Below, one piece after another: positions 1-6,877 of a DNA stretch of 13,414 nt. Under the pieces are notes generated by a model. The model ran no database searches, was not told where the DNA came from, and saw nothing but the letters and a program-made list of their open reading frames with translations. Position numbers and translations under genes: made by a program. The stretch is taken from NCBI GenBank assembly GCA_036522815.1, contig DATDFC010000194.1, positions 1 to 13,414 on the forward strand. The letters run 5' to 3'. The stretch comes from AG41 sp036522815 (GTDB lineage Bacteria; Gemmatimonadota; Gemmatimonadetes; Gemmatimonadales; GWC2-71-9). Positions within the stretch are counted from its first letter, which is position 1. Each line of letters starts with the position of its first letter.

Positions 1-461
1 TCGAGGCCACCGCGATCCGCATGCCGGCCGACCCGGCGCTGCGCTTCGCGGCCGCGGCCTTGCCGCCGCGGCCGACGCGGCCCCGGGCGTGGGAGTCCCC
101 GCCGGGTCTGGTGCATGGAACCCTGTATGCGCGTCATCTCCTCGACCTGGGGGACGCGCCGGGGATCATCGACTGGCAACGCTACGGGCAAGGGCCGCTG
201 GAGCTCGACGCGGGCACCTTCCTCGCGACCGTCTGGCGGATCGGGCTCAAGAGCGAGGACCTGGTCGCCGAGGCGAGGGCGGCAGAAGAGGCGTTCGTCG
301 CGCGTACGGCGGGTGTGCTCGACACGTGCGCGGTGGCGTGGTACCGCGCCGCGGTGCTGCTGCGTCTCGCCTCCAAGTGCGTACGCCGTCGCCGCGATTG
401 GCTCGCCCACGGGCACGCGCTGCTGCGCGAGGCGGTGCGGCAGACCGAAGCCGCGTGCTGA
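1..461 (+). CDS. Phosphotransferase-fold (APH-like) protein, C-terminal part
   Basis: The frame is open from base 3 to the TGA at 459-461 with no start inside the homologous part, so the gene begins left of the window and about 150 C-terminal codons are visible. The segment VHGTLYARHLL followed about 10 residues later by GIIDWQRYGQGPLELD matches the catalytic-loop and metal-binding (IDW) region of the aminoglycoside phosphotransferase/choline kinase fold (PF01636). The C-terminal helices, rich in Arg and Ala, fit the helical lobe of that fold. The canonical HGD catalytic aspartate is Thr here and the usual loop Asn is His, so phosphotransfer activity is doubtful unless this subfamily works differently. 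The substrate cannot be read from the fragment. The next gene is convergent, so no operon partner is visible. Confidence 0.7.
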   Translation, partial: EATAIRMPADPALRFAAAALPPRPTRPRAWESPPGLVHGTLYARHLLDLGDAPGIIDWQRYGQGPLELDAGTFLATVWRIGLKSEDLVAEARAAEEAFVARTAGVLDTCAVAWYRAAVLLRLASKCVRRRRDWLAHGHALLREAVRQTEAAC

Positions 462-482
462 GCTCACCGCACCGGGCGGTAG

Positions 483-500
483 CCGTGCCTCGCAGCACGG
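483..500. terminator. Small hairpin between convergent genes, possible bidirectional terminator
   Basis: A perfect 6-bp inverted repeat (CCGTGC at 483-488, GCACGG at 495-500) encloses a 6-nt loop. It lies 21 nt after the stop of the plus-strand phosphotransferase gene and about 70 nt after the stop of the minus-strand rtcB gene. That is a suitable place to end both transcripts. There is no T-tract on either side, so it would be a weak or factor-assisted terminator at best. The rest of the 462-570 gap shows nothing recognisable. Confidence 0.25.
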
Positions 501-570
501 AATCGGGAAGCGCGGGCCGGACGTCCCCAGGTGACCGCTGCGCTGGGCGCGGCTCCATGCGTGCAGCTGG

Positions 571-1773
571 CTAGTCCTTGTACGGATCGAACTCCTTCTC
601 TCCCGCCATCACCACGACGAGCGGCGTGAGCGTGTGGAGGACTGTCACCGTGTCGCCCTGCGCCGCCAGCACATCCGGCAGCCGCCGGTACGCATGCGGC
701 GACTCGTCCAGCCCGCCGCCGCGCAGGATCACGCCCTTCCCGCCGACCCACTCGCGCAGCATGTCCCACGTCACCTTCCCCGGGCTGATCACCTCGCCGG
801 TCTTGCGGTTCACTTTCCCGCGCGCGGCCGTGCGGGACATCACCCGACCGGCGCCGTGCACGGTCGAGTACAGCGAGGCGCGCTGCCGCTCCGAATCGTG
901 TCGGGCACCCTCGATGATCACGGCGTTGTCGCCCATCGAGCCGCCCACGAAGCCCTGCTGCCCCGGAAACGCGGGCGTGGCGCCCTTGCGGACCACCACG
1001 TACTCGGTTCCAGCGTGCGTCTCCTTCCAGGCGAAGTTGTGGTGGTTGTGCACCAGTTCCACCTCTTCTCCGCCCAGGAGCTCCACCACCTTGCGCGCCA
1101 CCCACTCCCGGCCGGCGTAGGCGTAGTCGCCGGCCAGCGTCATCAGGTGCCAGTAGTCGTGTCCCAGCGGCTGTTTGAGCGGGAGCAGCGCCTCGGCCTC
1201 CGGCACTCGCTCGCCCCACTGCTTGCCCTGCGACAGCGCCAGGAAGCCCGAGGCGACCGTGTGCCCGAAGCCGCGGCTCCCGAAGTGCACGCCCACCCAG
1301 ATCGCTCCCTGCTCGTCGGCGAACACGTCGACGTAGTGGTTACCGCTGCCCACCGTCCCCAGCTGATTACGCGCCTTGGCGCGCAGCCCCTCCCGCTCGT
1401 GCTTCCCGGGGAGCGCGTCCCAGGCCGCGTGCTCGAACAGCGGATGGTCGGTGGGCGCGTCGTCGGCCCGATTGGTGCGGCCGATGCCGAACGAGATGGT
1501 GCGCTGGATCTCGTCCGCCAGGAGCTCCAGGTCGGCCCGGGTGTACTCCTGCAGCCGGCGGTTGGTGCGGATGGCCGCGTTGCCGCAGGCGATGTCGAAC
1601 CCCACACCCACCACGCTCACCTGGTCGCGGTACGCCGCCACGCCGCCGATCGGCATGATATAGCCGAGGTGGCCGTCGGCCATGAGGGCCACACGCTCCG
1701 CGCGGCTCGCGACGTCGCGCAGCTGGGCGAGCGTCTTGTCGTCGTGGGTTCCGAAGATGGCTGGCTGATTCAC
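571..1773 (-). CDS. rtcB: RtcB-family RNA ligase (3'-phosphate/5'-OH RNA ligase)
   Basis: The 400-residue product is close to the length of E. coli RtcB (about 408). RtcB joins RNA 2',3'-cyclic-phosphate or 3'-phosphate ends to 5'-OH ends with Mn2+ and GTP. The family signatures are present in order: DGHLGY near residue 33, the metal site D60-I-A-C63, GSGNH at 142-146, HFGSRG at 163-168, HNHHN at 242-246, and HGAGR with H306 in the position of the histidine that is guanylylated. The frame is open further upstream (an ATG at 1866), but the GTG at 1773 is preferred. Family homology starts there, and the duplicated copy of this gene start at 6877 begins with ATG at the same codon. A GAGG lies only 2 nt before the GTG, so the ribosome site is unconvincing. 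It follows the Ig lipoprotein gene after 129 nt and is probably last in the transcript. No RtcR or RtcA gene is nearby. Confidence 0.95.
   Translation of the reverse strand: MNQPAIFGTHDDKTLAQLRDVASRAERVALMADGHLGYIMPIGGVAAYRDQVSVVGVGFDIACGNAAIRTNRRLQEYTRADLELLADEIQRTISFGIGRTNRADDAPTDHPLFEHAAWDALPGKHEREGLRAKARNQLGTVGSGNHYVDVFADEQGAIWVGVHFGSRGFGHTVASGFLALSQGKQWGERVPEAEALLPLKQPLGHDYWHLMTLAGDYAYAGREWVARKVVELLGGEEVELVHNHHNFAWKETHAGTEYVVVRKGATPAFPGQQGFVGGSMGDNAVIIEGARHDSERQRASLYSTVHGAGRVMSRTAARGKVNRKTGEVISPGKVTWDMLREWVGGKGVILRGGGLDESPHAYRRLPDVLAAQGDTVTVLHTLTPLVVVMAGEKEFDPYKD
1717..1773 (-). repeat. 57-bp direct repeat, copy A (first 19 codons of rtcB)
   Basis: This is the first 57 nt of rtcB. It aligns without gaps to 6821-6877 on the same strand, with 50 of 57 positions identical by my count. 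The two copies are 5.1 kb apart and lie either side of the two Ig-domain lipoprotein genes. Upstream of the start codons the sequences are unrelated, and similarity fades within about 6 nt past the other end. Confidence 0.85.
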
Positions 1774-1902
1774 GCCGCCTCGGGAGCGGGAGCTCGCATG
1801 AAGGCCGTCGGTCGGCCATGAAAGGGGTCCGGGAGTCGCGTGCTGAAACAGTCCTCCCACTCCCATCCGGAATGACCGACGAGCATCACGGCCTCGCCGG
1901 CG

Positions 1903-4900
1903 TCAAGGCGCGATTACGCTGATAGAGAAGACTCCCGGTGCGTAATAGAGATTCGTGACGGTGAGCCTCGCCGGGCCGGCCGCCGTGCCGATGACCCACA
2001 GGGGCCCGACGCTCATCCCGCTGCCTGCCGGCACGATGATCTCGCTGATGCTCCGCCTCCCATCACTCACTCGGATGCCGCCGGCGGGTTCGATCGCGAA
2101 CCTCGTCGAGTCGACCACCGCATGAGTAGCCAGTGCAGAATCTCTCACCTGGAGCAGGACGGCGACCGAATCGCCTGTCCGGAGGGAGCTCGGCCAGCTG
2201 ACAAGGGCCAGCCGACCTTCGGTAACCGAGACGGCGACCGTATCGGTCGCATATCCCGGTGCCGCGAGCATCACCGTATCGGTCCCGATAGCTCGTCCAT
2301 CGATCGCGTACTCGGCGGCCGTCGCACCAGCCGGAACGATCGTCGTCGAGGCCGAGGTGCTACGGCTGCCGCGATGCGACACGTCGACCGTCGCGGCGTT
2401 AGCCTGGACCTCTGCGGGCCGGGTAATGCTTGCGGCAAGACGTTGTCCCACGCCGACAGTGAGGTTGCCGTACGGCCCGATCACCCGCAACCACGGAAGC
2501 TGCGATTCGATGACGACGGTGTCACCAAAGAACGGTCCAGGTGCCGGGCGGCCGTCCTCCGCGGCGAGGCGGAGATGGCCCGGGGCTGTGAATGCGAGCG
2601 CCGTCGGAGCGCTGACGACCTGCCCGGCTCGCACGGTGGTGGTCGCACTCTGGGGGGCAACGCCGGGGTCGACCGGCACGAGCGTGACCACGAGGTCCCG
2701 GTCCATGGGAAACTCGACGCCATTCGGGCTCCTGACGCGCACCGAGGCCGCGTATCCCGCGACCCCCACGAAGGCGGCCGTCGGCGCCTGCAGCTTGAGA
2801 TGCCCTCGGCCCACCGTCACCGGACCGGAAGTGTCGGGCCGGAAGCCGCGCGCCGTGGCCACGATTCGCGTGGTGCCCGCGATGTCACCTCCGGCGCCGG
2901 GGAAGAACGTGTAGTCCGAGCCTCCCACCACCACGGAGTCGGGGATGTGGAGGACGCCAGGCACCGTGGTCGACAGGTACACGACAGCCGGCGCGGGTGC
3001 GTGGGCCAGGCGGAAGCGCCCGTCTTCGAATTGCTGCAGGGTCGCGGCCGGGCCGAACCCGTACGCATCGTAGGTCACGACATGCACCGAGCTGTCGAGC
3101 GCGAACGTGGCGGTCACGAGCTTCGGTGGGTACGTGCCGGCCGAGTCCCGCACGGTTATCGTCGCGATGCCCGTGTCCACGGCAGGAAACGAGATCGGCC
3201 AGAGCGCCAGAAAACGCGCGGGGATACGCGTCGACGATCCGCGGGTGATGGTCGTATCGCTCGAAGTCGCCAGCAGCAGCAGATCGTTGGCTGGCGCGTG
3301 ACGAACGCCGAGCGAGTCAGTGACCCAGACGGTTGTGGAAGCGTCCAAGGTGGTGCCGTGCACGCTGTCCGGGAGGAGGATATGTGGTGTAGTAACCGTG
3401 ATGACGGCGGTGTCCGGCTCGTGCGCCGGAGCGGTCGCGATGATCGTATCCGTGCCCGCGAGCAGGGCGTCGACACTGTAGCTCGCGGCCAGGCCGCTTC
3501 CCGTGAAGCCGGTGAGCGCCAACGCAGTGGGTACCACCGCCGACGCGGCCCGTCGCTGGGTCAGGGTCACGACCACCGTGTCGCCGGGGCCTTCCGGACC
3601 GAGGCTCACAATTTGACGGAGCTCGGACGTTGTCTGGCCGGCACCGAGTATGTCACGTCGGCCCTGGAGAAAGTGCAGTTTCGGCCCTGGGAGCACACGC
3701 CAGACGATCGAATCGCCGACAAAGCCCGGCGCAGTCGCACGTAGGACGACGTGGCCCGTGTCGACCGCATGGGCGGCGAAGATGGGCGTGCTCTGACTGC
3801 CGGGGGCCATCCCGTATGGAGTGGGAGTCTGGAACAAGTCGACGACGGTCGAGTCGGACGAGCGGAACGTGACCACCAGGCTGTCGGCGAGCGGATGCAC
3901 GTTACCTGACGAATCCGCGGTTGCTGCCGAGACATGGACGTTGTCCGTTCCACTGAGCGCGAGGGGCGTCGGGTCCAGCGGATCTCCGATGAGGAGCCGA
4001 GGCGTGGATACGTGGATCTGGATGGTGTCCGGCGCCAGCAATGGCGCCTCGCCAATGAGGAGGGTCCGCCCCGCGCGCCGGCCCCGAATGTTGAAGGTCG
4101 CGCCGGCGCCGACGTACCTCACGCTGTCCGGCGCGGTGGCGATGCTCGTGTCGACGACGCGGAGGCGGACCCACGGAGACACGGCCGCCGAGGAGTACGC
4201 GTACCAGGAATCCGACAGCTGATGCGCGCCGATCTGCAGCGAGTCGTTCGACTGCCCGACTGTCAGAGTGGAGAGCGTGAGGTTGGGTTTTGGCAAGACG
4301 GTGACCGGCACGGTGTCGGCGGGCCCCGCCGCGTGTGCGGCGATCACGCGTGTAGTGCCAACGGCCTTGCAGGAAACGAGCCCGGCCGAATCCACGCTCG
4401 CGATGGCCGCATCGATCGAGCGCCACGTGACCCTTTGGCCGGGAATCCGGTTGTCCCGGGCATCGCGTACGGAAGCGGTGAGTCCAGCGGTGCGATCGAG
4501 GAAGCCGCTCACTGGGTTGGGCGTGATGATCACCTGCGCCGGTCGCTGTCGCACAACGACCAGCGCCGAATCCTGCGTGCCCGCTCGCTCCCGGACGACG
4601 ACGTACGCTTCGCTCGGTACCTGGGTCGTGACGTGGAGGACGTGTGCGTTCGCGTCGAACCAGACCACGATCGCCGTCGATCGGCTCACGGCGTCGTATC
4701 GGCCGAAGCGAGGCCCACTCGCGCTCTGTGAGCTCACGGCGATGGCGAGCGTGTCACCCAACGCCCGGACGGTGTCGGCGTGGCTGGCGAGGATCGTGGC
4801 GATGATCGGCGGGCGGACGGTGACCGCCGTCGTGTCGGCATGGCCCTCCGAGCTGGCGACCACGCCGGCCACACCGTGGGTCACCGCGAAAATGCGGGCG

Positions 4901-5160
4901 GTCGCACCGCTCGTCACGACCCCCGCGACCGCGCCGTCGAGAGACTCCCAGGTGATGGGCGCTTCCGGCATCGCGTCGCCGTTCACGTCCCGCGCCTCCG
5001 CCCGCACGACCACGGAGTCTCCCACTTCGAGGTACACGCTGTCCCGGGATGTGAGGACGGTCGTGACGCGACGCGTCGCGCCGCTCGGCCCTTCACCGCA
5101 GGTGAGGAGTCCGCCCGCGGCGGCGAGCAGGAGCACCGGTCGTCGCAGGGAGCGGCTCAT
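1903..5160 (-). CDS. Large Ig-module surface lipoprotein
   Basis: This 1085-residue protein begins with a signal peptide (MSRSLRRPVLLLAAAGGLL) and a probable lipidation site at C21, within LLTCGEG. The -1 Thr makes the lipobox imperfect. The rest is almost entirely beta-rich Ig-like modules. Module 1 (about 35-115) and module 2 (about 208-290) resemble Big_2 domains, with V.A...D..G......ITW.S....A.V and a closing DT..VTV. After them, about nine more degenerate modules of 90-100 residues end in the same DT-V-V-V-type strand followed by a Pro-rich linker. No catalytic motif is visible, so an adhesive, spacer or structural role outside the cell is the most that can be inferred. The ATG overlaps the stop of the preceding lipoprotein gene (ATGA), and a GGAAG sits 8 nt upstream, so translation is likely coupled. 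Confidence 0.9.
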   Translation of the reverse strand: MSRSLRRPVLLLAAAGGLLTCGEGPSGATRRVTTVLTSRDSVYLEVGDSVVVRAEARDVNGDAMPEAPITWESLDGAVAGVVTSGATARIFAVTHGVAGVVASSEGHADTTAVTVRPPIIATILASHADTVRALGDTLAIAVSSQSASGPRFGRYDAVSRSTAIVVWFDANAHVLHVTTQVPSEAYVVVRERAGTQDSALVVVRQRPAQVIITPNPVSGFLDRTAGLTASVRDARDNRIPGQRVTWRSIDAAIASVDSAGLVSCKAVGTTRVIAAHAAGPADTVPVTVLPKPNLTLSTLTVGQSNDSLQIGAHQLSDSWYAYSSAAVSPWVRLRVVDTSIATAPDSVRYVGAGATFNIRGRRAGRTLLIGEAPLLAPDTIQIHVSTPRLLIGDPLDPTPLALSGTDNVHVSAATADSSGNVHPLADSLVVTFRSSDSTVVDLFQTPTPYGMAPGSQSTPIFAAHAVDTGHVVLRATAPGFVGDSIVWRVLPGPKLHFLQGRRDILGAGQTTSELRQIVSLGPEGPGDTVVVTLTQRRAASAVVPTALALTGFTGSGLAASYSVDALLAGTDTIIATAPAHEPDTAVITVTTPHILLPDSVHGTTLDASTTVWVTDSLGVRHAPANDLLLLATSSDTTITRGSSTRIPARFLALWPISFPAVDTGIATITVRDSAGTYPPKLVTATFALDSSVHVVTYDAYGFGPAATLQQFEDGRFRLAHAPAPAVVYLSTTVPGVLHIPDSVVVGGSDYTFFPGAGGDIAGTTRIVATARGFRPDTSGPVTVGRGHLKLQAPTAAFVGVAGYAASVRVRSPNGVEFPMDRDLVVTLVPVDPGVAPQSATTTVRAGQVVSAPTALAFTAPGHLRLAAEDGRPAPGPFFGDTVVIESQLPWLRVIGPYGNLTVGVGQRLAASITRPAEVQANAATVDVSHRGSRSTSASTTIVPAGATAAEYAIDGRAIGTDTVMLAAPGYATDTVAVSVTEGRLALVSWPSSLRTGDSVAVLLQVRDSALATHAVVDSTRFAIEPAGGIRVSDGRRSISEIIVPAGSGMSVGPLWVIGTAAGPARLTVTNLYYAPGVFSISVIAP

Positions 5161-6659
5161 GGCAGCGGCTTCCAGCTAACGCCGGCCAGGCTGTCGAATG
5201 TCGCCGGCAGAGGGATCAGCTCACCCGTGGCGACCCGCAACACCACCCACCGCAGCGGGCTGGTGGCGCTCGGATATTGGTAAGCCGCGAGCCACTCGCC
5301 GTCGGGCGACCAGCTCAGGGCTGGCACGAAGGCCGTGTTGGGTGGAGAGACAAGCGTTACGCCGCTCCCGTCGGGCGAGGCGACCCAGACTCGGTCGTTA
5401 CCGACGTACGCGATCCGGTCCCCGCGAGGCGACCACTTCGGGTTCGAGCCGACGATGTCGAGCGACGTGGCGAGCCCCGTCGTGAGGTCGACAATCTGGA
5501 GAACGGGCGTATCGTTGCCGTAGTAGTGGTCCACGGCGGCCCGCAACCCGTCGGGGGCCAAAGAAACGTGCGCTTGCACCGTTTCGAAACAGTCGTCGGC
5601 AGACGAGGCGGTGATGCGCTGCGGTGTACCGCCCGCGATGGGCATGCGGTAGATGATCTCGTCGAAGTTGCAGTTGCCGGCGCTGAAGTAAATCCATTGC
5701 CCGTCCGCGCTGACATCGACGGCTGTGATTTGGCCGACGCTCGTGCCGCTGGGCAGGACGAGGGTACTCGCGCCTGCCGTCGTCAGGCGATAGATGGCAC
5801 GCGCGTCGTTGTCGAACCCGGCAACGAGGTAGCTGGCATCGGGTGCCCAGGCGATGCCAGCACCGTTGTAGGTGTGCGCGGTCGGAATCTGCAGAAACCC
5901 GGACCCGTCCAGTCGCACGGTGGCGAGCCTGCCACCACTGAACACCACCGCGACGACGTCGTTCGGGGCGACGCTCGCCCACGCGGTGTCTTCGGAGGCG
6001 CCGGCGTCGGCGATCAGGGCGGCGCGCCCGGCGGTCCGGCCCGTCACCGCGCTGCCAACAACGTCGACGATCCCCGCGGGCTGGGCGGTGAGGCGTACGG
6101 CGTCGGCGGTCACATTGCCGTGACGATCGAGCGGCCGGGACTTGATCACGTAGAGCCCGCCCACGAACACCGCAGTATCGGTGGGAGCGAGGGCGACGGT
6201 GGCCGTGGCACCGGCCTGCACGGTGAACCGCGCGGTGTCGGCCAGGCCAGTCCCCGGCACCGATACCTCCACACCGACCACGCGGGCGGCCGGACCTAGC
6301 CGAACCTGCACCGCGGCGCGTCCCTGCGCGTCGGTCGTATCTACCACCTGTTCGGCCACGTCTGAACCGCCGGGCTGTCCTACCAGCACGCCGGCGACCA
6401 CTTGCCCGTCGGCGCTGAACGTCAGCAGCGCCGTGAATCGCACCGCGACGCTCGCGAGAGGGGTGCCCCCCCGGCCCCTCACCTCGGCGACGAGGGGCTG
6501 CGCCAGGCGCGCGTCGACCGTGTCGGTGCCAGCCGCGCCGGCGACCAGCGCCAGGTTTGCCGCGAACGGTGGTGCGGTGCCCTCTCCACACCCCAGGGCG
6601 AGTGCCGCGAGTGCGATCGTCGGCAGTCTCGCAGAAATCCAGCGCCAGGAGTCGCTCAC
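5157..6659 (-). CDS. Lipoprotein with Ig-like domains and a TolB/PD40-type beta-propeller
   Basis: The 500-residue product starts at GTG 6659, supported by a GGAGG (6671-6667) 7 nt upstream. A signal peptide leads to a likely lipidation cysteine at C24 (ALALGCGEG). Residues about 35-150 form an Ig-like domain of the invasin/Big_1 type, with LASVAVRFTA and D-A-Q-G-R-A motifs. Residues 150-220 form a smaller Big_2-like module. From about 230 to the end there are at least five propeller repeats of the PD40 kind, with signatures such as WAPDASYLV, SADGQWIYF, SPRGDRIAYV and WSPDGEWLA. Such propellers usually bind proteins or ligands in the periplasm or at the surface, but this one gives no partner. 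It overlaps the 73-codon frame upstream and the large Ig lipoprotein downstream by 4 nt each. The shared CGEG after both lipobox cysteines suggests the two lipoproteins are functionally or evolutionarily paired. Confidence 0.9.
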   Translation of the reverse strand: MSDSWRWISARLPTIALAALALGCGEGTAPPFAANLALVAGAAGTDTVDARLAQPLVAEVRGRGGTPLASVAVRFTALLTFSADGQVVAGVLVGQPGGSDVAEQVVDTTDAQGRAAVQVRLGPAARVVGVEVSVPGTGLADTARFTVQAGATATVALAPTDTAVFVGGLYVIKSRPLDRHGNVTADAVRLTAQPAGIVDVVGSAVTGRTAGRAALIADAGASEDTAWASVAPNDVVAVVFSGGRLATVRLDGSGFLQIPTAHTYNGAGIAWAPDASYLVAGFDNDARAIYRLTTAGASTLVLPSGTSVGQITAVDVSADGQWIYFSAGNCNFDEIIYRMPIAGGTPQRITASSADDCFETVQAHVSLAPDGLRAAVDHYYGNDTPVLQIVDLTTGLATSLDIVGSNPKWSPRGDRIAYVGNDRVWVASPDGSGVTLVSPPNTAFVPALSWSPDGEWLAAYQYPSATSPLRWVVLRVATGELIPLPATFDSLAGVSWKPLP

Positions 6660-6666
6660 GCGTGCC

Positions 6667-6671
6667 CCTCC
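6667..6671 (-). promoter_or_regulatory. Ribosome binding site GGAGG
   Basis: On the minus strand a perfect GGAGG inside a G-rich run is followed by 7 nt and then GTG at 6659-6657. It decides the start of the Ig/propeller lipoprotein and lies inside the last codons of the 73-codon frame. The lipoprotein therefore does not depend only on translational coupling. Confidence 0.7.
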
Positions 6672-6770
6672 CCGACATGGCGGACCCAGGAACGTCCGAG
6701 GATGGCGCCGAAAGCAGTGGTCACGAGCACGACCATAGCCGATCGTGGTTGGGAGCGGAAGGGCACCCGC

Positions 6771-6812
6771 GTTAGGCGCATCGTCGATGCGGTTCGAGCA
6801 CCCATGCCTAAC
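6771..6812. repeat. Nested inverted repeats at the rtcB-fragment breakpoint
   Basis: GTTAGGC (6771-6777) and GCCTAAC (6806-6812) are perfect 7-bp inverted arms. Immediately inside the left arm is a second inverted repeat, GCATCG-T-CGATGC (6778-6790). The structure lies 8 nt from the point at 6821 where similarity to rtcB ends. The arms resemble the GTTRRRY/RYYYAAC ends of integron attC sites, but they are in the opposite relative order, so this is not a canonical attC. A short cruciform or RNA hairpin is possible. Confidence 0.5.
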
Positions 6813-6820
6813 AATACGTG

Positions 6821-6877
6821 GCGCAGCTGGGCGAGCGTCTTGTCGCCGTGGGTACCGAAGATCACCGGCTCATTCAT
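6821..6877 (-). repeat. 57-bp direct repeat, copy B (rtcB start remnant)
   Basis: This is the partner of 1717-1773. Seven differences are present: one in the start codon (ATG here, GTG there), two synonymous changes, and four altering three further codons. This excess of amino-acid changes fits a decaying copy or a piece of a diverged rtcB homologue rather than a recent conserved duplication. Confidence 0.85.

Larger units (their letters stand above)
6656..6877 (-). pseudogene. 73-codon chimeric frame: rtcB 5'-end fragment fused to unrelated sequence
   Basis: The first 21 codons (ATG 6877 onwards, M-N-E-P-V-I-F-G-T-H-G-D-K-T-L-A-Q-L-R-H-V) match the start of the RtcB encoded at 1773, with 16 of 20 residues after the start identical. 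Homology then stops: the remaining 52 codons resemble nothing in RtcB and include one hydrophobic stretch (AMVVLVTTAFGAILGRSWV) that could be a membrane segment. The start lies inside the end of the cytochrome gene (ATGAATGA, 8-nt overlap), and the TGA overlaps the GTG of the next lipoprotein gene (GTGA). The frame is therefore placed like a normal operon member and could still be translated for coupling. It cannot be an RNA ligase, as all metal-site and guanylylation residues are missing. I call it a gene remnant. The alternative is a new small membrane protein. Confidence 0.65.

Noticed and set aside
1803..1817. A GGCCG-TCGGT-CGGCC hairpin in the gap before rtcB
   Set aside because: The stem is only 5 bp, in a very GC-rich region where such palindromes are frequent. 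No conserved regulatory architecture is apparent.
634..1821. A 395-codon plus-strand frame opposite rtcB
   Set aside because: The minus strand encodes an unmistakable RtcB with all metal-site motifs. The antisense product is low-complexity and resembles nothing.
2122..3744. A 540-codon open frame on the plus strand, opposite the large Ig lipoprotein
   Set aside because: It is rich in Arg, Gly and His with no domain, signal or hydrophobic pattern. It arises from GC-rich codon bias of the real minus-strand gene.
6786..6806. GGTTCGAGCACC resembling a tRNA T-loop
   Set aside because: The stem around the loop has only about 3 bp, and no acceptor, D or anticodon arm can be built.
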